The position numbers were made by a program, and so were the translations under genes. The notes under the pieces were generated by a model. It ran no database searches. It saw only the letters and a program-made list of their open reading frames with translations, and had not been told where the DNA came from. This document shows, piece by piece, positions 43,243 to 54,048 of a stretch of DNA of 64,000 nt. The stretch's first letter is position 1. Each line of letters starts with the position of its first letter. Source of the stretch: Flavobacterium difficile (GTDB taxonomy: Bacteria; Bacteroidota; Bacteroidia; Flavobacteriales; Flavobacteriaceae); NCBI RefSeq assembly GCF_011392115.1, contig NZ_JAAJBT010000001.1, forward strand, positions 1 to 64,000. The letters run 5' to 3'.

Positions 43243-46200
43243 TTAAAGTGTTTTAATCCATTTTAAAAGTTTGGTATCAAAAATTTCTTTGTTTAGAGGT
43301 TTTACCACAAAATCTACCATTCCAATCTCAATACATTTCTCTCTTTCTCCTGTAAATATTCCTGCTGTTAATGCGATTATAATAGCTTTAGGATCTATTT
43401 GTAAAATTTCTTCCGCAGCTTCATAGCCATTTTTTATTGGCATTTGTATGTCCATTAATACAATGTGAGGCTTATGTTGTTTGAATTTTTCAATAGCATT
43501 TTCACCATTTTCGGCTTCAATAACCACAGCATTTTTAAACTGTTTTAGTAACAGTGTTTTTGTTAAAAGCATGTTTACTTTGTTGTCTTCAACCACTAAA
43601 ACTTTTATGGTATTTTCGTTTTCAAGATGGTTGTTTCTTTCTCGAAGTATGGGCTCTGGTATGTTAGTTGTTTTTAAATTGTTTAATTCTTTTTGTAAAG
43701 CATCTATTTTAAAAGGTTTTAATAAAATTTTAATTTTTTCATTTAATACATTTTCAACATTGGTTGAAATTATAGGCTGTAAAATGTATAAATAGAAGTT
43801 GTTTGTTTTTTGTGCTTGAAGAATGTTTTGCCACTGCACCTCAGATATTGAATGATAGTCTACAAAAAGTGCGTCATTTTCAGTTAATAGCAATTCTTGA
43901 TAATTTGAAAAATAGTTACTGTTTATGTTATAGTTGATTAATAAATCGTTTAATACAGTTCCGGCTTTTTCATTTTTATCAATTATTATGGCATTTTGAA
44001 TGCTGATGTTTTCTGTTTTATTGTGCGATTTACAAAATTTAGCTTCCACGGCTATTTCGAAGTTAAAATTACTTCCTTGATTAATTTTGCTTTCAATTTT
44101 TAATTTAGAACCCATTAAATCTAATAATCTGTTGGTAATTGAAAGCCCTAAACCAGTTCCGCCATAATTTCTGGTAGTTGAAGAATCTTCTTGTGAAAAG
44201 GCATCTAAAATTTTATCGGTATTTTCATGTTTTATTCCAATTCCCGTGTCTATAATTTCAAATTTTAGTTTGGTTTTATCATTAATTTGACCTTGATTGG
44301 ATATGATTAATTCAATTTGTCCTTCATGCGTAAATTTTACGGCATTACTTAAAAGGTTGATTAAAATTTGTTTCAGTCTGATGTCATCTACAATAATATC
44401 GCAAGGCACATTATTTTTAATGTCAACTATTAGTTCAATATTTTTCACATTGGCATTAAATCTAATTAAATCTATGGCCTGATAAACAATTGGATATAAT
44501 TTGTTTTTCTTTAAATCTAATGCTAGTTTTCCAGCTTCAATTTTCGAAATATCTAAAATATCGTTAACAATATCTAACAATGATTCAGCAGATTGGTTAA
44601 CTGTAAGTAAATATTCTTTTTGCAGCATGTCTATATCGGTGTTCAAAAGAAGTTGACTAAATCCGATAATTCCGTTTAAAGGTGTTCGGATTTCATGACT
44701 CATATTGGCCAAAAATTCCGATTTAGATTTATTGGATGATTCGGCTAATTCTTTTTCGATTACAGCTTTTTCAGCTTGTTTCCTTTCTGTAATATCAATT
44801 AATACGCCTTCTAAATATTCTACTTTCCCGTCTTTAAGAATCCCTTCACCATATTCTTCAATCCAAACAATTCCGCCATCTTTTCTGATAATTCTACAAG
44901 ATACTTTGTAGGGTTTTTTTTCTTTTAATGCCTTTTGAATAATTTTTATTGCATTTTTTTTATCTTCTGGATGATATAAATTATAAATATGGAAATTAGT
45001 ATTTAAAATTTCTTGTTTAGAATAGCCAGTTAAAACTTCAATTTCGTCGTTAATAAATACAATATTTCTCGATTCGTCTTCTTTAATTAGATATACTGTA
45101 GCGGGAATATTATTGGCTAAAAGCTTAAATTTTTCTTCACTTTCTTTAAGAATTTTTTCATTTTTAATTTTTATGATTGTAGACGATATGTTATTGGCTA
45201 AAATTTGTAAAGTATGCACTTCTTCTTCTGTCCAATCTCTCTCATTTTTCATATCATCAAAGCCAATTAATCCAATTAAAGTATCATCTCTAAAAATAGG
45301 AATGATAAGTTTAGATTTAATATTGTTTTCCTTGAAGAAATTATACATTACACCATTTTTTTCTATTTTAGACCACAAAGCTTTGTAGGGTTTGTTAGCT
45401 AAAATAACATCAATAAATTCTGGATAATAAGAATGTGGAACCAATTGATATTCTGGATCGTCTATGGCAAAAGTATTGCCTTTGGCTATCCATTCAAACT
45501 TATGACTAAGTAAATTGTTTTCATCATTTTCATAATAATAAAAACGGTCTGCCTTAATTACATCTCCAATAAAACTATTGGCATTTTTAAATACTTGTAA
45601 GATGTCATTACTAGCTAAAAGCTGTTCTGTAAATTTGGCAACTTCTAATAAAATTTCGCTTTTGTAAATAGCTTGTTTTTCTAGAGCTTTTCTGTTAAAT
45701 GATTCTATAGAAATGGCAACTATATCTGAAATTGTTCTGGCAAAATTAATTTCATCTTCGTCCCAATGGTACTCGTTTTTAGTGGTTTCCATGCAAAAAA
45801 TACCTTGTAAAGTACCTTGTAAATAAATAGGGAAATCTAATAATGATTTAACGTTAAATGTTTTAACATATTCTTTAACAAAAAATGATTCTTCCGGAAA
45901 TTTTTCAAATGAATTGATTTCAATATAATTTTGCTCTTCAATAGCTTGGAAGTATTCTACAGAATCCTTTTTATAGAATGTAAATTTATCTTTTGGAGTG
46001 ATATTGTCATTATTGAAAATACATTGTAGCTCAATTTTATCTTCATAATTTTTCCAGAAGCTTAAGGTGTCTACACGAATTGTTTTGTAAGTTTCCTCAA
46101 AAATTTCTAAAATAATATTTTCGATAGATTGCTCGTCTTTGAATTTTTTTGACGTTAAGACGTTAAGTGTTTTGTTAAACTCTTCAATTCGTTCTTTCTT

Positions 46201-49200
46201 GAGGTTGTTTTTAATTTCGAGTTCTTTTTCTTTAGTAATGTCACGTGCAATGGCAGAGAAACCTGTAATTTCATTTTGGTCGTTTCTTTTAATTCGAACT
46301 TTTTGAGACAACCATATTAATTTATTGGTTTTAGATAAAACAGGAAATTGTACATTATCAAATTCGTTTTTATCTTGGTTTATTGTTAAATAGATATTGT
46401 AAAGTTCTTTTTTATAGCTAGGATCAATTATTTCAGAGAAATGATATTTTCCAACGTCTGATGCTTCATACCCCAATAAATTTAAACCATACGGATTTAC
46501 ATATGTAAAATAGCCTTCCACATTCGTTTCGTAAACTACATCTGATGCGTTTTGAATTAAATTTTGGTATTGTTTTTCAACTTCTACTTTCTCGGTTACA
46601 TCATAACCAGAAGCAATAAAAAGGTTATCACTATATTTTGAATCGCTCCATTGAATGTATTTTGTTTCGCCAGATTTCGTTTTCACTTTTCTAACATAAA
46701 CCGCATTTGGTTTAAAAATTTGATTGTAATCTATATCTTTAAACTCTGCGTCACCTGTTAATAGCCAGAATCTTTTATCTAAAACTTCTTGTGGTGAAAA
46801 CCCTAATATTTTGGTAATGGAGTCACTACAAAACTTTACATTTCCCAAACTATCACATGCCAATGTTATCGTGTTAGATTGGTTAATGATGTTGTTGGTA
46901 AAGATGAGTTTTTCATTAGCATTTAATAAGTAAGAGCGTCGAGAAAAGTTAATAATTAAGATGATTACATTAGCAATAATTAGAATTAAAAATATGTCTC
47001 TATTCGTTTTAATTTTAAAGAATAAGACAAATAGTGCAAATAAAATTAGTGTTGAAAAAATAATGTATGTTTTAAATTTATCAAATACATTATAGGCAAA
47101 AAATAAAATCATTAAAAATTCTATAGTTACATAGGTTGGAATAGAGTTTAATGAAAGTTTTTGGAAACAGATAGCTGTAAGTAAAACAAAGTAACTTATA
47201 AAAATGTATTTTAAATTTTTAAGTACTATACTGTAATTAGATAAAAAATACATGATTAAGCAGGAAGAACCAAAAAGTATTCGGGTTATAAGTTCGTTTT
47301 CATTTAAGATTTTTAGTAAAAAATAGAAAGCACCTGTTACAATTACAATTATTCCATAATATAATAAATAGTTTCTTTTGTACTCAATAAAGTTGTTATC
47401 TGAAAGTGATTTTACATATTCTTTATTAAATTTTAATGATTTCTGAAATGCGAAATTTAATATTCCACCGAAAATAAGTGCTAATATGGAAAAAAACCAC
47501 CAAGTAGCATAAAAAGGTTCTTTTATAGAAAACGAATACGTTGAAATAACGCCTAAATGGTTAGAAAATAAATCGGCTTCTCTAATTTTTAAGATGTAGT
47601 AGCCAGGAGATAAATTGTTGAAAGAAATTTCATTGTCAGATTGTGGTTGGCTCCACTGTTTATTGTAGTTTTCTAATTTGTAGGAGTAGTGTATTTTTTT
47701 ATTAACTTCACTAGTAGATTGGCCTATTTTAAAGGTTAAAAAATTCTGATTGCTTTCAAACTGATAATTTTGTTTTGGCACATTAAACCAATAGTTGTCT
47801 TTAATATATTCGTCGTTAAATACAGATAAAGACGTTATTTTTAAATTGTTTTTGTTGTTGTTTTTAGGATAAACATAAGTGATGTATTTGTATAAACCTT
47901 TGATGGTTCCAAAATATACATTACCATATTTGTCTACATAACCAGAATTGAAGTTGGTTTCTAAACCATCAAAACCGTTGGTATTATTTAATGCTTCGAT
48001 TTTATTAATGGCACCATTTTTAGTGATTTCAATTTTATCGATTCCTTTATTAGAGCCTACATATAAATATTCTTTAAATGAATTTAAACTATAAATTAGA
48101 GTAGAAGACAAGCCGTCTGTTGTTGAAAAACTTTTAACCTCAAGTCTGTTGTTAATTGAAATTATTGAGTTTTCAGACGAATACCAAAAAGTGCCGTATT
48201 GGTCTTTACATTTTAAAAAAGTAAATTTATCAGTAATTAATTTTACATAATTTAATTTTTTGTTTCTGTATTCAAATAAAATAACACCTGTATTTGTAGC
48301 AATTAAATATTGATTTTTTTGATAGGGTTGTATCGAATAAATGTAAACAATATTTGATTTCTTATTAATGTATTGATCAGTAATTTTAAAGGATTCATCT
48401 AAAACATAAATACCTTTACCCGGTGTACCAATTATGTAATTTTTACTTGTGGGGTCTTGATAAATGCAATTAGTTGGTTGGTTAAATTTTACATTTAATT
48501 TTTTTCCGTCATAGGCCGAAATTCCGCTTTTAGAGGCTGTAAAAAGTGTGTTTTCGTTATTTTTGTATAGTTCAGCAATTCGTTCAGTAGTAGGAATTGT
48601 TTTGTTATATTCTAAGTCGGTTAGGTTAGAATTGTCAAATTCAAGAATTCCTTTTTTGTCAGCTACAATGTAAAGTTTGTCTTTTACATCGATTATATTA
48701 AATAAGTAAGGACTATTTAATTCAGGTGTAGCATTATACTTAATAAAGCTTTGTTTGCCAAATTGAAAAAAACCTAAATAATCGGTCCCAATATTTACAA
48801 TACCATTATCAGATAAAATGCATAAATATTCTGCGGATGGCACACCGTTTTTTTGGTCTAAAACAGTATAATTATTTTCGTCATATAAAATGCCTATACC
48901 GGTTTCTTTGTTTCCTGTAAACCAAATATTTCCATTTAAATTTTGTAAAATGTTTGTAATTCCAAAAACGCCACCATTTTTAGATTTTATGGTAGCCATC
49001 AATTTTTTTTGATGTAAAATGTTCGATTTAAAAGTGGTTTTGAAAATGTTTCCTTCAAGGTCAGCCACTAAAACTGTGTTTTGTAATCCTTTACATATAG
49101 TAACCTGATTTTTAAATTCAGTAACACGATGAATGCTGTTTTTTTGAATATCGTATCGAAATAAACCTACATTTGTGGCTAATAAAATCGTGTTCTCATT

Positions 49201-49725
49201 GATAGTTTCTGCTGCAGTTATTTCAGAAATTGATAGTTTTTTTAAGTCTTTCTTTTGTGTAACTATGTTGTTTTTATCAATGAAGTAAATGTTGAGCGTG
49301 CTAAATCCAACTATTCCTTTTTTTGTTTTAGAAAACTTTGCAATATGTGTTGGAGTTTCAGTGTCAGTCCTGGTTAATCTTGTAACTTTTATGAATTTTG
49401 ACCCTTCGAAAAATAAAATTCCAACAAAATCCGAGGATAAAACAAGCTGTTTTTTGTCGTTTTCAATGATGTCTTTAATAAATAAATTTTCATGTTTATT
49501 TATTTTGTTATAGTTTTTAAATTCATTACCATTATAACTAAATAATCCAGCCCCATCGCCACCTACCCATAGTAAACCTCTGCTGTCTTTATAAATTTTA
49601 TTGACACTTGATGAGAACAAACCTTTTTCGTGGTTTATGACATCAAATTTAAATTCTTGGGCCACAGTAAATTGTACCAGAAAAATTAAAAACAGGTGAA
49701 GAATATATTTATAAAATTGGGTCAT
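43243..49725 (-). CDS. Giant hybrid sensor histidine kinase (propeller, Y_Y_Y, membrane, PAS/GAF, kinase, two receivers)
   Basis: 2160 residues. Signal peptide, then about 640 residues of two-component-regulator propeller repeats ('DSRGLLWVGGDGAG', 'NGNIWFTGNKETG'), a Y_Y_Y domain (about 650-745) and some seven membrane helices (about 750-940). Inside the cell follow PAS, PAS, GAF, GAF and PAS segments. HisKA has H1677 ('NMSHEIRTPLNG'). HATPase motifs are the N-box near 1790, 'DTGIG' near 1826 and 'GGTGLGL' near 1855. A divergent receiver (about 1911-2015) keeps D1956 and a Lys ('LLKPFK'). The last is a canonical receiver (2040-2160) with D2092 and K2142. Unlike hybrid two-component systems of polysaccharide loci it has no DNA-binding domain, so it must signal to another protein. 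Ligand unknown. Confidence 0.93.
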   Translation of the reverse strand: MTQFYKYILHLFLIFLVQFTVAQEFKFDVINHEKGLFSSSVNKIYKDSRGLLWVGGDGAGLFSYNGNEFKNYNKINKHENLFIKDIIENDKKQLVLSSDFVGILFFEGSKFIKVTRLTRTDTETPTHIAKFSKTKKGIVGFSTLNIYFIDKNNIVTQKKDLKKLSISEITAAETINENTILLATNVGLFRYDIQKNSIHRVTEFKNQVTICKGLQNTVLVADLEGNIFKTTFKSNILHQKKLMATIKSKNGGVFGITNILQNLNGNIWFTGNKETGIGILYDENNYTVLDQKNGVPSAEYLCILSDNGIVNIGTDYLGFFQFGKQSFIKYNATPELNSPYLFNIIDVKDKLYIVADKKGILEFDNSNLTDLEYNKTIPTTERIAELYKNNENTLFTASKSGISAYDGKKLNVKFNQPTNCIYQDPTSKNYIIGTPGKGIYVLDESFKITDQYINKKSNIVYIYSIQPYQKNQYLIATNTGVILFEYRNKKLNYVKLITDKFTFLKCKDQYGTFWYSSENSIISINNRLEVKSFSTTDGLSSTLIYSLNSFKEYLYVGSNKGIDKIEITKNGAINKIEALNNTNGFDGLETNFNSGYVDKYGNVYFGTIKGLYKYITYVYPKNNNKNNLKITSLSVFNDEYIKDNYWFNVPKQNYQFESNQNFLTFKIGQSTSEVNKKIHYSYKLENYNKQWSQPQSDNEISFNNLSPGYYILKIREADLFSNHLGVISTYSFSIKEPFYATWWFFSILALIFGGILNFAFQKSLKFNKEYVKSLSDNNFIEYKRNYLLYYGIIVIVTGAFYFLLKILNENELITRILFGSSCLIMYFLSNYSIVLKNLKYIFISYFVLLTAICFQKLSLNSIPTYVTIEFLMILFFAYNVFDKFKTYIIFSTLILFALFVLFFKIKTNRDIFLILIIANVIILIINFSRRSYLLNANEKLIFTNNIINQSNTITLACDSLGNVKFCSDSITKILGFSPQEVLDKRFWLLTGDAEFKDIDYNQIFKPNAVYVRKVKTKSGETKYIQWSDSKYSDNLFIASGYDVTEKVEVEKQYQNLIQNASDVVYETNVEGYFTYVNPYGLNLLGYEASDVGKYHFSEIIDPSYKKELYNIYLTINQDKNEFDNVQFPVLSKTNKLIWLSQKVRIKRNDQNEITGFSAIARDITKEKELEIKNNLKKERIEEFNKTLNVLTSKKFKDEQSIENIILEIFEETYKTIRVDTLSFWKNYEDKIELQCIFNNDNITPKDKFTFYKKDSVEYFQAIEEQNYIEINSFEKFPEESFFVKEYVKTFNVKSLLDFPIYLQGTLQGIFCMETTKNEYHWDEDEINFARTISDIVAISIESFNRKALEKQAIYKSEILLEVAKFTEQLLASNDILQVFKNANSFIGDVIKADRFYYYENDENNLLSHKFEWIAKGNTFAIDDPEYQLVPHSYYPEFIDVILANKPYKALWSKIEKNGVMYNFFKENNIKSKLIIPIFRDDTLIGLIGFDDMKNERDWTEEEVHTLQILANNISSTIIKIKNEKILKESEEKFKLLANNIPATVYLIKEDESRNIVFINDEIEVLTGYSKQEILNTNFHIYNLYHPEDKKNAIKIIQKALKEKKPYKVSCRIIRKDGGIVWIEEYGEGILKDGKVEYLEGVLIDITERKQAEKAVIEKELAESSNKSKSEFLANMSHEIRTPLNGIIGFSQLLLNTDIDMLQKEYLLTVNQSAESLLDIVNDILDISKIEAGKLALDLKKNKLYPIVYQAIDLIRFNANVKNIELIVDIKNNVPCDIIVDDIRLKQILINLLSNAVKFTHEGQIELIISNQGQINDKTKLKFEIIDTGIGIKHENTDKILDAFSQEDSSTTRNYGGTGLGLSITNRLLDLMGSKLKIESKINQGSNFNFEIAVEAKFCKSHNKTENISIQNAIIIDKNEKAGTVLNDLLINYNINSNYFSNYQELLLTENDALFVDYHSISEVQWQNILQAQKTNNFYLYILQPIISTNVENVLNEKIKILLKPFKIDALQKELNNLKTTNIPEPILRERNNHLENENTIKVLVVEDNKVNMLLTKTLLLKQFKNAVVIEAENGENAIEKFKQHKPHIVLMDIQMPIKNGYEAAEEILQIDPKAIIIALTAGIFTGEREKCIEIGMVDFVVKPLNKEIFDTKLLKWIKTL

Positions 49726-49849
49726 TTAGTTTTGTGAGTGTTGAACTGATAAATGTATAAAAAAAATGTTAAAATTCAAAATATGAGTCTTTTTTATGGA
49801 TATGTCGTAAATTTTCACTAAAATTGGGGGTTAATTACAATCAAAATAC

Positions 49850-52021
49850 ATGAAAAAAAGAATATTAGTAGCTGTACTTTTACTAACAACTTCTATATCA
49901 GTAGTTGCACAAGAAAAACTAACTTTAGAAGAAATCTGGAGCGGCGCTTTCAGAACCAAAGGCATGAATGAATTAAATGCCATGAAAAATTCCAATCAAT
50001 ATACGATTTTAAATACAGATCGAGCTGCTCGAACCCAACAGATAGATTTGTATGATTATGCTACATTAACTAAGACAGCAACTTTAATTGATACTAAAGA
50101 TTTTAAAGTTTTAGAGTCAATTGATAGCTATACGTTTGACCATGCAGAAAAAAAGATTTTAATTGCTACCAATTCCAGTCAGATTTTTAGACGTTCATTT
50201 ACAGCGAATTACTTTGTTTTTGATATTGCTTCAAAAAAATTATCAAAATTTACTGAGAAAGCCATTCAAGAACCTACTTTTTCACCTGATGGCACAAAAG
50301 TGGCTTATGCTTTTGAAAACAATTTATATGTTTTCGATTTTCTAACCAATAAGGAAACTCAAATTACTACTGATGGAAAGAAAAATTTCGTAATTAATGG
50401 TATTACAGATTGGGTTTATGAAGAGGAGTTTGCTTTTGTTCGTGCTTTCGATTGGAACGCAAACAGTACCAAAATAGGTTACATCCGTTTTGATGAAACC
50501 CATGTTCCAGAATTTTCAATGGACATGTATTTGAAAGGTGATTATCCCACACAAACTGTTTTCAAATATCCAAAAGCTGGTGAAAAAAATGCTGAGGTTT
50601 CTTTGCATATTTACGAGGTAACTTCCTCTAAAACTCAAAAAATAGATTTAAGTACGTATAGTGATTTTTATATCGCAAGATTAAAATGGACAAATGACGC
50701 GAATGTTTTAAGTGCTCAAGTGTTAAATCGCCATCAAGATAATTTAGATTTGTTATTTATAGATGGGAATTCTGGAGCTAAAAAAGTCGTTTTAAACGAA
50801 AAAGACAAGGCTTATGTTGATGTTACGGATAACTTAACATTCTTAAAAGATAACAGTTTTATTTGGACTTCTGAAAAAGACGGTTTCAATCACATTTATC
50901 ATTATGATAAATCTGGAAAGCTGAAAAATCAAATTACAAAAGGAAAATGGGAAGTTACTGCCTATTACGGTTTCGACGAAAAAAACAAAACAATTTATTA
51001 CCAGTCGGTTGAAAATGGTTCAATTAATAGAGATGTTTATTCAATTTCAATTGATGGAAAATCTAAAAAAAGATTATCAGTAAAAACAGGAACTAATAAT
51101 GCTACTTTTAGTCCGAACTTCCAATATTTTATCAATACTTATTCTAGTGCAACTTCAGCGCCATATTATTCTTTAAATGATTCTAAAACTTCAAAAGAAA
51201 TTAAGAAAATTCAATCTAACGAAGCGGTAGAGGAAAAGTTAGCTAAGTACAATGTATCTCCAAAAGAATTCTCAACTATCACCACTGAAAAAGGACATGT
51301 TTTAAATACTTGGATGATTAAGCCTAAAGATTTTGATCCTACAAAAAAATATCCAGTATTTATGTTTCAATATTCTGGTCCAGGTTCACAACAAGTAGCC
51401 AATACTTGGAATGGGATTAATGATTATTGGTTTATGATGTTAGCACAAAAAGGCTATATAGTTGCATGTGTAGACGGAAGAGGAACAGGTTTTAAAGGTG
51501 CAGAATTTAAAAAATGTACACAAAAAGAATTAGGGAAATATGAAGTAGAAGATCAAATTGATGCTGCAAAAGTTTTTGGAAAATACACTTATGTTGACAA
51601 ATCAAGAATCGGAATTTTTGGTTGGTCTTATGGTGGATTTATGGCTTCTAATTGTATTTTTCAAGGTGCAGATGTTTTTAAATCAGCCATAGCAGTTGCA
51701 CCAGTTACTTCTTGGAGGTATTACGACAGTATTTATACAGAAAGATACATGCAAACACCAAAAGAAAATGCAAGTGGGTATGATAACAATTCGCCAATTA
51801 CACACGTAAATAAATTAAAAGGAAACTTTTTATTAGTTCATGGGACAGCAGATGATAATGTACACGTTCAAAACACTATGAAAATGGTTGAAGCTTTAGT
51901 ACAAGCCAACAAACAGTTCGATTGGGCTATTTATCCAGATAAAAACCACGGAATTTCAGGTGGTAAAACACGCTTACAGTTATATACCAAAATGACTAAC
52001 TTTATTTTAGAAAAACTATAA
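49850..52021 (+). CDS. Dipeptidyl peptidase IV (S9B prolyl peptidase)
   Basis: A 723-residue periplasmic or secreted exopeptidase with a signal peptide ending near 'SVVAQ' (21). The N-terminal beta-propeller contains the N-terminus-recognising double glutamate in 'DWVYEEEF'. The alpha/beta-hydrolase domain has S593 ('GWSYGG'), D668 ('GTADDNVH') and H700 ('KNHGISG'), with the same 32-residue D to H spacing as human DPP4. It removes X-Pro or X-Ala dipeptides from peptide N-termini. The gene lies 32 bases before a POT transporter, so products can be imported directly. Confidence 0.95.
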   Translation: MKKRILVAVLLLTTSISVVAQEKLTLEEIWSGAFRTKGMNELNAMKNSNQYTILNTDRAARTQQIDLYDYATLTKTATLIDTKDFKVLESIDSYTFDHAEKKILIATNSSQIFRRSFTANYFVFDIASKKLSKFTEKAIQEPTFSPDGTKVAYAFENNLYVFDFLTNKETQITTDGKKNFVINGITDWVYEEEFAFVRAFDWNANSTKIGYIRFDETHVPEFSMDMYLKGDYPTQTVFKYPKAGEKNAEVSLHIYEVTSSKTQKIDLSTYSDFYIARLKWTNDANVLSAQVLNRHQDNLDLLFIDGNSGAKKVVLNEKDKAYVDVTDNLTFLKDNSFIWTSEKDGFNHIYHYDKSGKLKNQITKGKWEVTAYYGFDEKNKTIYYQSVENGSINRDVYSISIDGKSKKRLSVKTGTNNATFSPNFQYFINTYSSATSAPYYSLNDSKTSKEIKKIQSNEAVEEKLAKYNVSPKEFSTITTEKGHVLNTWMIKPKDFDPTKKYPVFMFQYSGPGSQQVANTWNGINDYWFMMLAQKGYIVACVDGRGTGFKGAEFKKCTQKELGKYEVEDQIDAAKVFGKYTYVDKSRIGIFGWSYGGFMASNCIFQGADVFKSAIAVAPVTSWRYYDSIYTERYMQTPKENASGYDNNSPITHVNKLKGNFLLVHGTADDNVHVQNTMKMVEALVQANKQFDWAIYPDKNHGISGGKTRLQLYTKMTNFILEKL

Positions 52022-52053
52022 ACTAACCAATATTACAAATAAATTAAAAACAA

Positions 52054-53964
52054 ATGAGCGAAACAGTTAAACAAGGACATCCAAAAGGACTTTGGGTATT
52101 ATTTGGAACAGAAATGTGGGAGCGTTTCAATTTCTACGGAATGCGAGCAATTTTAACATTATTCATGGTAAATGCCTTAATGTTAGGAGAATCAAATGCA
52201 TCAATTATATACGGAGGTTTTTTAGCCCTTTGTTATCTAACACCTCTTTTAGGTGGTTTTATCTCTGATAAATATTTAGGAAATAGAAGTTGTATCATGT
52301 TAGGTGGTATTCTTATGGCTATAGGGCAATTTTCCTTATTTTACAGTGCTACTATTTATGATAGTAACTTAGATTTTTCTAAAGGAATGTTCTGGTTAGG
52401 ATTGTTTGTAATTATTTTTGGAAACGGTTTTTTTAAACCAAATATTTCATCAATGGTTGGAAGTTTGTATCCACCTCAAGAGAAAAGTAAATTAGATTCG
52501 GCCTTTACAATCTTTTACATGGGAATTAATATTGGCGCGTTACTTAGTCAGTATTTTGTACCGCTTTTTGCTGACGTAAAAGTAAATGGTGTTCAAGATC
52601 CAACAGTATTCAAATGGGGATATTTAATGGCGGGTGTTGCAATGGTTCTTGGAACTTTAGTGTTTTTCTTTTTAAAAGATAAATATGTTATTTCTCCAGA
52701 AGGACTTCCAATTGGCGCTAAACCAAATAAAAATAGTGCAAATGGAGAAGTAGAAGAACAAGCTAAATTTTCAAGCAAATCCATTGGTATTGCAGCAGTA
52801 TTGTTTGTGATTTTATTTTTTACTTTCAGATATTTGTTAGTTTCTGAAATTGGATTTAGTAATTTTGAAATAGGAACTTTAGTAAAAGGGATTATCTATC
52901 CAATTATCTATGCTGCAGGAATTTCACTAGCTTTCTTAATTATGAGTTCTGCAGAAAATAAAATTGAAAGAGAAAGAATTTGGGTAATATACATTGTTTC
53001 TTTTTTTATTATTTTCTTTTGGGCTGCTTTTGAACAAGCAGGATCTTCATTAACCTTTATCGCTTCTAATCAAACAGATAGAACTTTCTTGTTTGGTTGG
53101 GAAATGCCAGCTTCAATGGTTCAAATTTTTAACGGCCTTTTCGTTGTAATTTTAGCTGTGCCTTTTAGTTTAATGTGGGATAAATTAAGAGCCAAAGATA
53201 AAGAACCAGTATCTCCAATGAAGCAAGCCATGGGATTAGCGTTAATCGCAATAAGTTATTTAATTATTGCTTATAATGTGAAAGATTTAGGGAATTCTGG
53301 ATTATTAGCGATCAAGTGGTTAGTCTTATTATATTTTATTCAAACTATGGGTGAATTATGTTTATCGCCAATTGGTTTGTCATTAGTTGGTAAATTAGCT
53401 CCAAAACGATTTGCTTCTTTATTATATGGCGTATTTTTTATTGCAAATGCAGCAGGTTATGCATTAGCTGGTTCTTTGGGTGCTATCATGCCTGCTACAG
53501 GCGACAAATTTTTAGCAGCAGCCGAACAAAGTATTGATCTGCAAAAAGTATTAGATAAAACGTACGAACCTACTTCCAAAGAATTGTTTTTATTAGCTCA
53601 AGCAAATGTTGTTGAAACAAGTTTTGGAGAGGATAAAGTTTTCCAAAAAAGCATGAAAAAAATAATGTCTGAAAACGCAAAAATTATTGAAAATCAGAAA
53701 AAAGATTTTGAAAGTAAACAAAAAGAATCAAAATCAAAAGAGACATTCAAAACAGATTTATCAAAATTAAAGTACCCTTCAGATGAAGATTTAAACAAAA
53801 TCAAATCTGAAGAACTTATTAAATGCGAACATAAAACTTTTGCAGGTTTTAGTATCCAAAATTTATTCGAGTTTTTTATGGTATTTGTAATATTATGTGG
53901 AATAGCTGCAGTTATTTTAGCTATTATTTCTCCACGATTACAAAAAATGATGAACGGAGTATAA
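52054..53964 (+). CDS. POT-family peptide transporter with charged C-terminal insertion
   Basis: A 636-residue POT transporter. ExxER is in 'TEMWERFNFYGMRAIL'; 'FGNGFFKPNISSMVG' and 'MGELCLSPIGLSLVG' are the family signatures. Compared with the 500-residue POT at 39427 it has an extra Lys/Glu-rich, helical segment of about 105 residues (485-590) before the last membrane helix. Standard MFS topology places this on the periplasmic side. It follows DPP IV by 32 bases, and a terminator separates it from the next POT gene. Confidence 0.95.
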   Translation: MSETVKQGHPKGLWVLFGTEMWERFNFYGMRAILTLFMVNALMLGESNASIIYGGFLALCYLTPLLGGFISDKYLGNRSCIMLGGILMAIGQFSLFYSATIYDSNLDFSKGMFWLGLFVIIFGNGFFKPNISSMVGSLYPPQEKSKLDSAFTIFYMGINIGALLSQYFVPLFADVKVNGVQDPTVFKWGYLMAGVAMVLGTLVFFFLKDKYVISPEGLPIGAKPNKNSANGEVEEQAKFSSKSIGIAAVLFVILFFTFRYLLVSEIGFSNFEIGTLVKGIIYPIIYAAGISLAFLIMSSAENKIERERIWVIYIVSFFIIFFWAAFEQAGSSLTFIASNQTDRTFLFGWEMPASMVQIFNGLFVVILAVPFSLMWDKLRAKDKEPVSPMKQAMGLALIAISYLIIAYNVKDLGNSGLLAIKWLVLLYFIQTMGELCLSPIGLSLVGKLAPKRFASLLYGVFFIANAAGYALAGSLGAIMPATGDKFLAAAEQSIDLQKVLDKTYEPTSKELFLLAQANVVETSFGEDKVFQKSMKKIMSENAKIIENQKKDFESKQKESKSKETFKTDLSKLKYPSDEDLNKIKSEELIKCEHKTFAGFSIQNLFEFFMVFVILCGIAAVILAIISPRLQKMMNGV

Positions 53965-53997
53965 GTAGCACAAATCAAAATATTTTTATATCTTTCA

Positions 53998-54025
53998 AGC
54001 CTCGAAGTAATCGGGGCTTTTTTTT
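53998..54025 (+). terminator. Terminator between the two POT genes
   Basis: AGCCTCGA and TCGGGGCT form an 8-bp stem with one wobble pair and a 5-base loop (53998-54018), followed by eight T. Transcription of the second POT gene must therefore read through or start in the 23 bases after it. Confidence 0.85.
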
Positions 54026-54048
54026 ATAATTAATAAATCAAAAATATT

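Noticed and set aside
43481..45388. Several antisense frames of 60 to 105 codons inside the hybrid kinase gene
   Set aside because: They lie opposite a gene with clear kinase motifs in every segment and have low-complexity Ser/Phe/Ile-rich products.
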